Assembly: GCF_030063415.1 (NCBI RefSeq)
Contig: NZ_JASITA010000047.1
Coordinates: forward strand, 1-53,619
Direction: 5' to 3'
Length of the DNA: 53,619 nt
Origin: Streptomyces sp. H27-C3
GTDB lineage: Bacteria; Actinomycetota; Actinomycetes; Streptomycetales; Streptomycetaceae
Positions within the stretch are counted from its first letter, which is position 1. Each line of letters begins with the position of its first letter. This document shows positions 14,552 through 23,226 of this stretch, piece after piece. Below the pieces are notes generated by a model. The model saw only the letters and a program-made list of their open reading frames with translations. It made no database searches and was not told where the DNA came from. A program made the position numbers and the translations under genes.

Positions 14552-17272
14552 ATGAGCGAGCACCGTCGCAAACCGCCGCAGCCGCAAGGTGGTGGCGGTC
14601 GTGCCGCGGCCAGGCGAGCCGCCCAGCAGCCCTCAGGGCGCCGTGCGGCTTCCCCGCGGGACACCACAAGTACCGGGTCACCCTCCGGTTCGTACGAAGA
14701 GGAGCCGTCGTACAGCGGCAGGGCCGACGCCCGCCGGGCCGCGCAGCGCGGTTCGGCCGGTGGCGCGCGCCGTCGTGGCCCCGAGCCGGGAGGTCCGACA
14801 GGTTCGGGCTCCGGCGGTCACGGCGCTGGTGGCCGGCGCGGTGGCGGTGCGGGCGGGGTCGAGGGCTCCGGTCAAGGCCGCGGCGGCGCGCGCCCCAAGA
14901 AGAGGCTGATCGACTACCCGCGCTCCGAGAAGTACGGGTGGCGGCGCTTCGTGCCGTCCTGGAAGCAGGTCACAGGTGTCTGCCTCGGTTTCTTCGGGAT
15001 CCTGATCATCGGGGCCGGAGCCGCTTTCGCCTGGGTGGACACACCCCTGGCACAGAAGACGGCGCAAGCGCAGAACAACGTCTTCTACTGGGACGACGGA
15101 AAGCAGCTCGCCGCGACCGGTGGTCAGCGCAACCGTCAGATCGTCGACATCGGCAGGATCCCGAAGTCCACTCAGGACGCTGTGATCGCGGCCGAGAATG
15201 CCTCCTTCGACACCGACAAGGGTGTCGACCCGGTGGGTATCGCCCGAGCTGTCGTCAACATGGCCAAGGGCGGAGACACTCAGGGTGGCTCGACCATCAC
15301 CCAGCAGTATGTGAAGAACACGTACCTGGACCAGGAACAGACGCTGAAGCGCAAGTTCACCGAGCTCTTCATCTCGATAAAGGTCGGTGCCAACCAGGAC
15401 AAGAAGGTGATCCTGGCCGGCTATCTGAACACCGCGTACTTCGGTCGTGACGCCTATGGCATCCAGGCCGCCGCACAGGCGTACTTCGGCAAGGACAGCA
15501 ATAAGCTGGAGGCGGACGAGGGTGCCTTCCTCGCTTCGCTGCTCAAGGGCCCGAACCTCTACAACCCGGACGGTGGCATCGGTGACAACGCCACCTCCGT
15601 GCTGAACACCAGGCGCGCCCAGGAGCGTTGGCGGTGGATCCTCGATCGCGAGGTCGAGGTGGGTCGCATGACCCAGCAGGACCGGGATCAGTACCGGAAG
15701 TTCCCCACGCTCAAGCCGTCGCAAGCAGCGACCGGCCTCAGCGGTCAAAAGGGCTACCTCGTCGAGACGGCCAAGAAGTATGTGCTCAAGCAGACCGACA
15801 TCAAGCCCGAGACCTTTGAGCGCGGCGGCTATCGCATCTATACGACCTTCAACAGGAAAAAGGTCGAGGCGATGGAGAAGGCGGTCAGTAAGACCCGCAG
15901 GGAATTCCTGAACCCCGAGAAACGCCCGGACACTGACAAATTCGTCCAGTTCGGTTCGTCCTCGGTCGATGTGAAGACTGGCAGGATCGTCGCGCTCTAC
16001 GGCGGTGAGGGCTGGGACAAGAAGCACTTCACCAACAACGCCGACACCTCCGGCATCCCCGTCGGCTCGACCTGGAAGCCCTACGTTCTCGCCGCGGCGA
16101 TGACACACGGCACCCAGAACACCGAGGACGGTGTGGGGCTTTCGCCGATGAGCAAGTACAACGGCAATGACCTCATCGTCATCAAGGACCGCAACGGCAA
16201 TCCGATGCCGGGCAAGAGCGGTCCGTTCCGGCAGAAGAACGAGAGCGAAAAGGCGTACGGCTTCGTCACGCTCAAGGAAGCCATGCAGGACTCCATCAAC
16301 TCCCCCTTCGTGCAGCTGGGCATTGATGTCGGCCTGAGCAAGGTCTCGGACATGGCACAGAGGACCGGAATCCTGAAGGAGAGCATGGACACGCTGAACG
16401 CGTCCTTCTCCCTGGGTACTTCCACCCCGAGCGCGATTCGCATGGCCGACTCGTACGCGACCTTCGCCGCCTCCGGCGAACACCACGAGCCCTACTCCGT
16501 CACCAAGGTCCTCTTCAACGGCAAGCCCAAGGAAGGGTTCGACGCGCCCGAGGGCAAGGACGCGATGGAGAAGGACGTCGCCGACAACGTCACCAACGTC
16601 CTGGAGAACGTCGTCAAGAACGGCACGGCCAAGAAGGCCCTGGCGCTGGGCCGCCCTGCCGCGGGCAAGACCGGGACCACCGACAAGAACAAGTCGGCCT
16701 GGTTCGTCGGCTACACCCCGCAGTTGTCGACCTCGGTGACCCTGTTCCGTACGGACCCCGAGTCCCGCAAGCTGCTCTCCATGAACGGCACCGGCGGTGT
16801 CCCGTCCATCCACGGTGGTGACATCCCGACCGAGGTCTGGACGAACTACATGCGTGAGGCGCTCAAGGGCCAGCCCAAGACCGGGTTCCCCGAGGGCGGG
16901 CCGATCGGTGAGAAGGCCGACGCGAACGGCGCACCGAGCCCGACGCCGACCCCCACGCCCAGCGACACGCCCAGTGAGACGCCCTCGGAGACTCCGTCCG
17001 AGACGCCCTCCGAAACCCCGTCCGAGACGCCCTCGGAGACACCGTCGTGTGAGCCGCTCGACTTCGAGTGCAACAACGGTGGCGCCGACGGCGGCGGAGG
17101 CGAGGACGCCGGAGGGACCGACAACGGCGGTACGGACGGCGGGCCCACCGGGACTCCCGACCCAGGGGATCCCGACGGCGGCACCACCAACGGAAACACC
17201 GGCACCACCAACGGCAATGGCGGTAGTGGCGGTAGTGGCGATAGCGGCGGTCTCTTCGGAGGCGGCGGCTGA
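14552..17272 (+). CDS. Class A penicillin-binding protein (bifunctional transglycosylase/transpeptidase)
   Basis: This 906-residue protein polymerises and cross-links peptidoglycan. A basic Gly/Arg/Ser-rich cytosolic tail (1-130) precedes one membrane helix (about 138-161). The GT51 domain shows AAENASF near 213-219, GGSTITQQ at 245-252 and KRKFTE near 266. In the first motif Asn replaces the usual Asp after the catalytic Glu. The transpeptidase shows STWK (Ser506, Lys509), SIN (581-583) and KTGTT (706-710). The C-terminus holds a Ser-Glu-Thr-Pro repeat near 805-835 and a Gly/Asp/Asn-rich tail, probably wall-spanning. The start is ATG 14552. A membrane glycosyltransferase follows 103 bp downstream. 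Confidence 0.95.
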   Translation: MSEHRRKPPQPQGGGGRAAARRAAQQPSGRRAASPRDTTSTGSPSGSYEEEPSYSGRADARRAAQRGSAGGARRRGPEPGGPTGSGSGGHGAGGRRGGGAGGVEGSGQGRGGARPKKRLIDYPRSEKYGWRRFVPSWKQVTGVCLGFFGILIIGAGAAFAWVDTPLAQKTAQAQNNVFYWDDGKQLAATGGQRNRQIVDIGRIPKSTQDAVIAAENASFDTDKGVDPVGIARAVVNMAKGGDTQGGSTITQQYVKNTYLDQEQTLKRKFTELFISIKVGANQDKKVILAGYLNTAYFGRDAYGIQAAAQAYFGKDSNKLEADEGAFLASLLKGPNLYNPDGGIGDNATSVLNTRRAQERWRWILDREVEVGRMTQQDRDQYRKFPTLKPSQAATGLSGQKGYLVETAKKYVLKQTDIKPETFERGGYRIYTTFNRKKVEAMEKAVSKTRREFLNPEKRPDTDKFVQFGSSSVDVKTGRIVALYGGEGWDKKHFTNNADTSGIPVGSTWKPYVLAAAMTHGTQNTEDGVGLSPMSKYNGNDLIVIKDRNGNPMPGKSGPFRQKNESEKAYGFVTLKEAMQDSINSPFVQLGIDVGLSKVSDMAQRTGILKESMDTLNASFSLGTSTPSAIRMADSYATFAASGEHHEPYSVTKVLFNGKPKEGFDAPEGKDAMEKDVADNVTNVLENVVKNGTAKKALALGRPAAGKTGTTDKNKSAWFVGYTPQLSTSVTLFRTDPESRKLLSMNGTGGVPSIHGGDIPTEVWTNYMREALKGQPKTGFPEGGPIGEKADANGAPSPTPTPTPSDTPSETPSETPSETPSETPSETPSETPSCEPLDFECNNGGADGGGGEDAGGTDNGGTDGGPTGTPDPGDPDGGTTNGNTGTTNGNGGSGGSGDSGGLFGGGG

Positions 17273-17375
17273 CGTCACCGATCGGCGGCTCCGGACGCCA
17301 ACCCCCTCCGAGGGCCGTCGCACCCTGTGCGGCGGCCCTCGCCGCGTGTACCGCCCCGTACGGCAGGATGACCCC

Positions 17376-18884
17376 ATGACGAGCGTGCACGAGGACAGGC
17401 CCGTAGTACGGCCCACGCAGCAGGACGAAGTCGCCGCAGCCGGCAGCGAGCTCATCGGGGGGCCCGTCGGCCGGTGGGCGAGACTGGGCACCGACCGGCT
17501 CACGCCCGTACGCGTCATCGCCCTGGTGGCGATCGGGATGTTCGCGCTCGGCATGGTGCAGAAGATGCCCTGCTATGAGTGGGCCTGGTTCCGCGGCATC
17601 AGTTCCCAGTACACGCACGCGTGTTACTCCGACATTCCGCACCTGTACAACGGACGCGGCTTCGCCGACGGTCTCGTGCCGTACTTCGACCGCCTGCCGA
17701 CCGGTGACATGGAGTTCCTCGAATACCCCGTGCTGACAGGCCTGTTCATGCAGGTCGCGGCCTGGCTGACGCTCCCCTTCGACGGCTCCGTGCAGGACCG
17801 TGAGCAGGCCTACTGGATGATCAACGCGGGCATGCTGATGGCCTGCGCCGTCGTCATCGCGGTCTGCGTCGCCCGCACCCACCGCCGCCGACCCTGGGAC
17901 GCGCTGCTCGTCGCCCTGGCGCCCGCCCTCGCCCTCACCGCCACCATCAACTGGGACCTGCTGGCCGTCGCTCTCACGGCCGCCGCGATGCTCATGTGGT
18001 CCCGGGGGCGGACCGTGACCTTCGGGGTCCTCATCGGGCTTGCGACGGCCGCCAAGCTCTATCCCGTGCTGCTGCTGGGGCCGCTGCTCGTGCTGTGCTG
18101 GCGGGCAGGCAGACGCCGGGAGTACGGAGCTGCCCTTCTCGGCGCCGCAGGGGCCTGGCTCCTGGTGAATCTGCCGATCATGGCCTTCGCGCCCGAGGGG
18201 TGGAAGAAGTTCTACACCTTCAGCCAGGAACGGTCCGTGGACTTCGGCTCCTTCTGGCTGGTCATCACCCAGCGCACCGGCCGGCCCCTCGACGTCGAAG
18301 CCGTCAACACGTACGCCACGCTCCTGATGATCCTGCTGTGCGCGGGCATCGGGCTGCTGACCCTGACCGCTCCCCGACGGCCGCGCTTCGCCCAGCTCGC
18401 CTTCCTGGTCGTCGCGGCCTTCATCCTGACCAACAAGGTCTACTCACCGCAGTACGTGCTGTGGCTGATCCCGCTCGCCGCCCTGGCCAGGCCGCGCTGG
18501 CGCGACTTCCTGATCTGGCAGGCCTGCGAGGTCATGTACTTCTTCGGGATCTGGCTTTACCTCGCGTACACGTCGAGCGACGACAAGCACCAGGGCCTCC
18601 CGCCCGAGGGATACCAGGCGGCCATCGCCCTGCATCTGCTGGGGACGCTCTACCTGTGCGCAGTCGTCGTACGCGACATCCTCATGCCCGAGCGCGACCC
18701 CGTACGGCGTGACGGCTCGGACGACCCGTCGGGCGGGGTCCTCGACGGGGTGGAGGACGTCTTCGTCCTGGGGCCCGCGGCTCATCCGCCGCGCCACGGC
18801 GTGCGGCACTACGAGGGGGCGCGCGTCGAGTGGGGCACCACCGCGTCGGGTGCGTCCCGGGCCGGCGGGACGGCCCTGACATGA
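17376..18884 (+). CDS. GT87/DUF2029-type polytopic membrane glycosyltransferase
   Basis: A 502-residue membrane protein with about ten hydrophobic helices. The first periplasmic loop has the layout of polyprenol-phosphate sugar mannosyltransferases, with GDMEFLEYPVLTG, where the acidic residues are candidates for catalysis. The C-terminal 60 residues are polar. The family works with lipid-linked sugars in envelope building in actinobacteria; the acceptor here is unknown. The start is ATG 17376. It lies downstream of the penicillin-binding protein on the same strand and may be cotranscribed with it. A hairpin begins at its stop codon. Confidence 0.82.
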   Translation: MTSVHEDRPVVRPTQQDEVAAAGSELIGGPVGRWARLGTDRLTPVRVIALVAIGMFALGMVQKMPCYEWAWFRGISSQYTHACYSDIPHLYNGRGFADGLVPYFDRLPTGDMEFLEYPVLTGLFMQVAAWLTLPFDGSVQDREQAYWMINAGMLMACAVVIAVCVARTHRRRPWDALLVALAPALALTATINWDLLAVALTAAAMLMWSRGRTVTFGVLIGLATAAKLYPVLLLGPLLVLCWRAGRRREYGAALLGAAGAWLLVNLPIMAFAPEGWKKFYTFSQERSVDFGSFWLVITQRTGRPLDVEAVNTYATLLMILLCAGIGLLTLTAPRRPRFAQLAFLVVAAFILTNKVYSPQYVLWLIPLAALARPRWRDFLIWQACEVMYFFGIWLYLAYTSSDDKHQGLPPEGYQAAIALHLLGTLYLCAVVVRDILMPERDPVRRDGSDDPSGGVLDGVEDVFVLGPAAHPPRHGVRHYEGARVEWGTTASGASRAGGTALT

Positions 18885-18930
18885 GCAAGCCCCCCCCGGG
18901 TCACGGCTTGACCCGGCGGGGCTTCTGCTC
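18883..18930 (+). terminator. Hairpin terminator after the glycosyltransferase gene
   Basis: CCGGGTCA / TGACCCGG form the core stem, extended outward by GCCCC / GGGGC and GAGC / GCTC with small internal loops. It begins at the stop codon and sits between convergent genes. Confidence 0.75.
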
Positions 18931-18963
18931 GCGGTTCGAGCGCTGCGCTACGAATGCCGGTGT

Positions 18964-19045
18964 CTAGTGCCGCGCCAGGCAACGTTTGCCCCGTCGCGGC
19001 GGCCGCCGCTCCTTGACGGGCAAACGTCACCCGCCGCGGCACTAG
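18964..19045. repeat. 82-bp inverted-repeat element ending in CTAG on both sides
   Basis: Two 28-nt arms (18964-18991 and 19018-19045) match in register at 24 of 28 positions. The outer 11 bp (CTAGTGCCGCG) and inner 10 bp (ACGTTTGCCC) are exact; the seven bases between them are mostly divergent. The middle is GC-only. Both ends carry CTAG, a tetranucleotide rare in Streptomyces, and the right-hand CTAG contains the TAG stop of the alanine-racemase-like gene. It could be a MITE-like insertion, a transcription-termination repeat, or both. Confidence 0.7.
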
Positions 19046-20073
19046 CGGTCGACGATGCGGTCGAACTGCGTGGTCGTATGGCGCAGATGGGCCACCAGTT
19101 CCTCGCCCACCGTCGGCTCCTGGGCATCCGCGGGCACGAACAGGATCGACACCTGCATATGCGGCGGCTCGGCGAACCAGCGCTGCTTGCCCGCCCACAC
19201 GAACGGTGCGAGATTGCGGTTCACCGTGGCCAGCCCGGCCCGCGCCACACCCTTCGCGCGCGGCATCACCCCGTGCAGCGCCTTGGGCGCCTCCAGGCCC
19301 ACACCGTGCGACGTACCGCCGGCCACCACGACCAGCCAGCCGTCCGATGCCGCCTTCTGCTGGCGGTAACCGAAACGGTCGCCCTTGGACACCCGGGTCA
19401 CATCGAGCACCGAACCCCGGTACTCCGTCGCCTCGTGGTCACCCAGCCACAGCCGCGTACCGATGCGCGCACGGAAGCGGGTCTGCGGGAACTGCTGCTG
19501 CAGCCGCGACAGTTCGTTCGCCTTCAGATGGCTGACGAACATCGTGTGCAGCGGCAGCCGGGCCGCCCGCAGCCGGTCCATCCAGGTGATGACCTCCTCG
19601 ACGGCGTCCGAGCCGTCGAGCCGGTCCAGCGGGAGGTGCAGCGCGAAGCCTTCAAGACGTACGTCCTCGATGGCCGCGTGGAGCTGTCCGAGCTCCTCCT
19701 CACGGACGCCGTGACGCTTCATCGAGCTCATGCACTCGATGACGACCCGGGCGCCGACCAACGCGTGCACTCCGTCGACCGAGGACACGGAACGGATCAC
19801 CCGGTCCGGCAGGGGGACCGGCTCCTCGCCACGCCGGAACGGCGTCAGGACGAGCAGATCACCACCGAACCAGTCCTTGACGCGGGCGGCTTCGTACGTG
19901 GTGCCGACGGCGAGGATGTCCGAGCCGAAGCGGGTGGCCTCGTCCGCGAGCCGCTCGTGGCCGAAGCCGTAGCCATTGCCCTTACAGACCGGCACGATCC
20001 CCGGGAACTGATCGAGTACGGACTTCTGGTGCGCCCGCCAGCGCGCGGTGTCGACGTACAGAGTGAGCGCCAT
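19042..20073 (-). CDS. Alanine racemase-like PLP protein
   Basis: A 343-residue protein with the fold-type III barrel signature at the N-terminus: VCKGNGYGFG, Lys31 being the expected PLP lysine. It belongs to a divergent branch of the alanine racemase family, shorter than a standard Alr (about 370-390). Whether it racemises alanine or another amino acid is not clear from sequence. It lies 89 bp downstream of a FemX-type gene on the same strand, so a role in making or attaching amino acids for the peptidoglycan stem or bridge is likely. The start is ATG 20071-20073. Its TAG stop lies within the end of the 82-bp inverted repeat. Confidence 0.8.
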   Translation of the reverse strand: MALTLYVDTARWRAHQKSVLDQFPGIVPVCKGNGYGFGHERLADEATRFGSDILAVGTTYEAARVKDWFGGDLLVLTPFRRGEEPVPLPDRVIRSVSSVDGVHALVGARVVIECMSSMKRHGVREEELGQLHAAIEDVRLEGFALHLPLDRLDGSDAVEEVITWMDRLRAARLPLHTMFVSHLKANELSRLQQQFPQTRFRARIGTRLWLGDHEATEYRGSVLDVTRVSKGDRFGYRQQKAASDGWLVVVAGGTSHGVGLEAPKALHGVMPRAKGVARAGLATVNRNLAPFVWAGKQRWFAEPPHMQVSILFVPADAQEPTVGEELVAHLRHTTTQFDRIVDR

Positions 20074-20103
20074 GGCCGGTCCGGAACCTTTCTCGGATCT
20101 GGA

Positions 20104-20147
20104 TGAATCAGACGGAGGTGAATCAGATGGAGTGAATCAGATGGGGG
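20104..20147. repeat. Three tandem copies of a 14-15-bp unit between femX and the racemase-like gene
   Basis: The unit TGAATCAGAYGGAGG occurs three times head to tail with one or two changes per copy (20104, 20119, 20133), in the 89-bp gap ahead of the racemase-like gene. It may be a slippage product or a binding-site array. Confidence 0.7.
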
Positions 20148-20162
20148 TGAGGAGTTCAGAGG

Positions 20163-21281
20163 TCAGCGACGCGACATATACATGTCGAGCGCCTTGTGCA
20201 GCACCTTGTTGAGCGGGAAGTCCCACTCGCCGACGTACTCGACGGCCTCGCCGCCGGTACCCACCTTGAACTGGATCAGGCCGAAAAGGTGGTCGGTCTC
20301 GTCGAGGGAGTCGGAGATGCCCCGCAGGTCATAGACGGTCGCGCCCATCGCGTACGCGTCGCGCAGCATCCGCCACTGCATCGCGTTCGAGGGGCGGACC
20401 TCACGCTTGTGGTTCGCGGAAGCGCCGTAGGAGTACCAGACGTGGCCGCCGACGATCAGCATCGTCGCGGCTGCCACGTTCTCGCCCTCGTGACGGGCGA
20501 AGTACAGCCGCATCCGGTTGGGGTCCTCGGTGTTCAGGACCGTCCACATGCGCTGGAAGTACGAGAGCGGGCGCGGCCGGAAATGATCGCGCTCAGCGGT
20601 GATCTCGTACAGCCGCTGCCACTCGGCGAGGTCGTCGTAGCCGGCCTGGACGACCTCGACACCGGCCTTCTCGGCCTTCTTGATATTGCGCCGCCACAGC
20701 TGGTTGAAGCCCTTGAGTACGTCGTCCAGCGAGCGGTTGGCGAGCGGGACCTGGAAGACATAGCGAGGCTGTACGTCGCCGAAGCCGGCGCCGCCGTCCT
20801 CCGCCTGCTGCCAGCCCATCTTCCGCAGCCGGTCCGACACTTCGAAGGCGCGCGGCTCGATGTGCGAGGCCTCCACGTCACGGAGCCGCTTGACGTCCGG
20901 GTCCTGGATTCCCGACTTGATCGCGATCGCGTTCCAGCGGCGGATGACGACGGGCGGGCCCATCTTCACCGAGAACGCACCCTGCTGCTTGAGATGCGCC
21001 AGCATCGGCCGCAGCCAGTCGTCCAGGTTCGGGGCGTACCAGTTGATGACCGGGCCCTCGGGAAGGTAAGCGAGGTACCGCTTGATCTTGGGCAGCTGCC
21101 GGTACAGCACCAGTCCGGCGCCGACCTGCTGGTCGTCCTTGTCGAACCAGCCGAGGCTTTCCGAACGCCATTCGGTCTTCACGTCGGCCCATGCCGGAAC
21201 CTGGCAGTGACTCGCCGCGGGCAGGCTCTGGATGTACGCCAGATGCTGCTCTCGGCTGATGGTCCTCAGGGTCAGGCTCAT
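20163..21281 (-). CDS. femX: FemX/FemAB family lipid II:aminoacyl-tRNA transferase
   Basis: The 372-residue enzyme is expected to add the first bridge amino acid (glycine in Streptomyces) to lipid II, using aminoacyl-tRNA, at the inner membrane face. Family blocks are WADVKTEWRSESLGWF near residue 31, YLPEGPVINWY near 70, KGFNQLWRRNIKKAEKAGV near 190, and the C-terminal YDLRGISDSLDETDHLFG. Two GNAT-like halves are expected, with the basic helix RRNIKKAEKA between them. The start is ATG 21279-21281 with GAGGAG upstream. The racemase-like gene follows on the same strand. Confidence 0.9.
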   Translation of the reverse strand: MSLTLRTISREQHLAYIQSLPAASHCQVPAWADVKTEWRSESLGWFDKDDQQVGAGLVLYRQLPKIKRYLAYLPEGPVINWYAPNLDDWLRPMLAHLKQQGAFSVKMGPPVVIRRWNAIAIKSGIQDPDVKRLRDVEASHIEPRAFEVSDRLRKMGWQQAEDGGAGFGDVQPRYVFQVPLANRSLDDVLKGFNQLWRRNIKKAEKAGVEVVQAGYDDLAEWQRLYEITAERDHFRPRPLSYFQRMWTVLNTEDPNRMRLYFARHEGENVAAATMLIVGGHVWYSYGASANHKREVRPSNAMQWRMLRDAYAMGATVYDLRGISDSLDETDHLFGLIQFKVGTGGEAVEYVGEWDFPLNKVLHKALDMYMSRR

Positions 21282-21365
21282 GCGGGGCGCTCCTCGGCAG
21301 GCGTGTCTCGCGCCGAAGCCTACTGCGCGGAAGGAGCGCCCCGTCTGGCCCGGGGCACAGCCGGC

Positions 21366-21680
21366 CTAGCCCAGGACTCCGCCGAACAGACCACCGTGCG
21401 CCATACCCAGGAAGAACCCGATGCTGGACGCCCCCAGTCCGAGGATCAACAAGAAGCGCTCACGCGTCGTCGCCGAGATGAACTGGCCGTACGCCCCCGT
21501 CAGGATCCCCAGCAGTCCCGCCCATGAGCTGAGCAGATGCAGGTCGTGGAACATCGCGGAAACGAAAGCGATCACGCCCAGCACCACGGCCACCGCGACC
21601 AGGGTGTCCTGGAGCGGATGGGGCTTGCCGTCCGTGGCGAAGAGAGAGATGGACGAGCTGCGTCGCATTGTCTGTGCCAT
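21366..21680 (-). CDS. Small integral membrane protein, three TM segments
   Basis: A 104-residue protein of unknown function with hydrophobic segments near residues 25-45, 50-70 and 77-98, joined by short polar loops. The N-terminus is MAQTMRRSSSISLF. The start is ATG 21678-21680 with a strong AGGAGG upstream. It lies 84 bp upstream of femX on the same strand and is divergent from rpsF. I do not recognise the family by name. Confidence 0.75.
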   Translation of the reverse strand: MAQTMRRSSSISLFATDGKPHPLQDTLVAVAVVLGVIAFVSAMFHDLHLLSSWAGLLGILTGAYGQFISATTRERFLLILGLGASSIGFFLGMAHGGLFGGVLG

Positions 21681-21947
21681 GGAGCACCTCCTGTCGGAAG
21701 GCGGCGCACGGTAACGCCGCACACACCCGATGTGTACAAATTGTGGCCCCTCTCGGCCGGATTTCAACTGGAGGGTGGTGAGCAGGTACTCTGTACGGTC
21801 TGCACCGGTTGTCTGCCCATGCCAGGAAACAGGCGCCTCTCTCGTAGAGGTCGACTGTCAGTGGCGGCCGATACCGTTGCGTACGCATCACGACCCTCCT
21901 GCCACGGATCGACCGTGGCCGCTGAGTCCAAAGGAGGTGGGTTCCAC

Positions 21948-22238
21948 ATGCGTCATTACGAAATGATGGTCATCCTCGACCCCGATCTCGAGGAGCGCGC
22001 TGTCTCCCCGTTGATCGAGAACTTCCTCTCCGTTGTCCGTGAGGGCAACGGAAAGGTCGAGAAGGTCGACACCTGGGGCCGTCGTCGCCTCTCCTACGAG
22101 ATCAACAAGAAGCCTGAGGGCATCTACTCGGTCATCGACCTGCAGGCCGAGCCTGCGGTCGTCAAGGAGCTCGACCGACAGATGAACCTGAACGAGTCGG
22201 TCCTCCGGACCAAGGTCCTCCGCCCCGAAACCCACTGA
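21948..22238 (+). CDS. rpsF: 30S ribosomal protein S6
   Basis: A 96-residue protein that binds S18 and the central domain of 16S rRNA. The sequence opens MRHYEMMVILDPDLEE and contains WGRRRLSYEINKKPEGIY, both diagnostic. Length is the Streptomyces norm. The start is ATG 21948 with AAAGGAGGTGG upstream, close to a perfect anti-16S match. It is the first gene of rpsF-ssb-rpsR-rplI. Confidence 0.98.
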   Translation: MRHYEMMVILDPDLEERAVSPLIENFLSVVREGNGKVEKVDTWGRRRLSYEINKKPEGIYSVIDLQAEPAVVKELDRQMNLNESVLRTKVLRPETH

Positions 22239-22313
22239 GCTCAGTAGCTCAGCGGTAATCGGGTCCGAGTAGCAACAAGCAGCCAGCAGCAATCCCCGCC
22301 GAGAGGTTCCCCC

Positions 22314-22928
22314 ATGGCAGGCGAGACCGTCATCACGGTCGTCGGCAATCTCGTCGACGACCCCGAGCTGCGCTTCACCCCGTCCGGTGCGGCGGTCGCG
22401 AAGTTCCGTGTCGCGTCCACTCCCCGCATCTTCGACAAGCAGACCAATGAGTGGAAGGACGGCGATGGCCTGTTCCTCACCTGCTCGGTCTGGCGTCAGG
22501 CGGCGGAGAACGTCGCGGAGTCGCTTCAGCGAGGCATGCGCGTAGTCGTGCAGGGCCGGCTGAAGCAGCGGTCCTACGAGGACCGTGAGGGCGTCAAGCG
22601 CACGGTCTATGAGCTGGACGTCGAGGAAGTCGGCCCCAGCCTCAAGACCGCCACAGCCAAGGTCACCAAGACCACGGGCCGAGGCGGCCAGGGTGGATAC
22701 GGCGCCGGTGGTGGCGGCGGTCAGCAGCAGGGTGGCGGCAACTGGGGTGGAAACTCCGGTGGCGGCAGCCCGCAGCAGCAGGGCGGCGGCGCACCTGCCG
22801 CCGAGGACCCCTGGGCCACCAACGCACCGGCCGGCGGCGGCCAGCAGCAGGGCGGCGGCAGCTGGGGCGGAAGCTCCGGCGGTTCAGCCGGCGGCAGCGG
22901 CGGCTACTCGGACGAGCCCCCCTTCTAG
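22314..22928 (+). CDS. ssb: Single-stranded DNA-binding protein
   Basis: The 204-residue protein coats single-stranded DNA in replication and repair. The OB fold occupies residues 1-115 (GETVITVVGNLVDDPELRFT, LTCSVWRQAAENVAESL). A Gly/Gln/Ala linker with GGGQQQGGG-type repeats follows. The conserved acidic tip DEPPF recruits partner proteins. The N-terminus is intact and the start is ATG 22314. Genes upstream and downstream are ribosomal, the classical S6-SSB-S18 arrangement. Confidence 0.98.
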   Translation: MAGETVITVVGNLVDDPELRFTPSGAAVAKFRVASTPRIFDKQTNEWKDGDGLFLTCSVWRQAAENVAESLQRGMRVVVQGRLKQRSYEDREGVKRTVYELDVEEVGPSLKTATAKVTKTTGRGGQGGYGAGGGGGQQQGGGNWGGNSGGGSPQQQGGGAPAAEDPWATNAPAGGGQQQGGGSWGGSSGGSAGGSGGYSDEPPF

Positions 22929-22971
22929 GGCGGGTCCGTACCCCACTTCTTGATCACACAGGAGAGACACA

Positions 22972-23208
22972 ATGGCGAAGCCGCCTGTGCGCAAGCCTAA
23001 GAAGAAGGTCTGCGCATTCTGCAAGGACAAGGTCACGTACGTGGACTACAAGGACACGAACATGCTGCGGAAGTTCATTTCCGACCGCGGTAAGATCCGT
23101 GCCCGCCGCGTGACCGGCAACTGCACTCAGCACCAGCGTGACGTCGCCACGGCTGTCAAGAACAGCCGTGAGATGGCGCTGCTGCCCTACACGTCCACCG
23201 CGCGATAA
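22972..23208 (+). CDS. rpsR: 30S ribosomal protein S18
   Basis: A 78-residue S18. It has a basic N-terminus (KPPVRKPKKKVCAFC) with a CxxC pair and a third cysteine in GNCTQHQRDV, and the diagnostic block ISDRGKIRARRVTG. The cysteines suggest the zinc-binding (C+) form; actinobacteria often keep a cysteine-free paralogue elsewhere. The start is ATG 22972, preceded by GGAGAGA. It sits in the ribosomal operon between ssb and rplI. Confidence 0.97.
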   Translation: MAKPPVRKPKKKVCAFCKDKVTYVDYKDTNMLRKFISDRGKIRARRVTGNCTQHQRDVATAVKNSREMALLPYTSTAR

Positions 23209-23226
23209 GGGAAGGGTGACCGAAAA

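Noticed and set aside
16960..17060. Ser-Glu-Thr-Pro repeat run as a CRISPR-like array
   Set aside because: It is an in-frame protein repeat at the C-terminus of the penicillin-binding protein, without spacers.
22239..22275. tRNA-like text (TAGCTCAGCGGTA) between rpsF and ssb
   Set aside because: It resembles a D-arm, but no anticodon or T-arm and no acceptor stem fit in the 75-bp gap.
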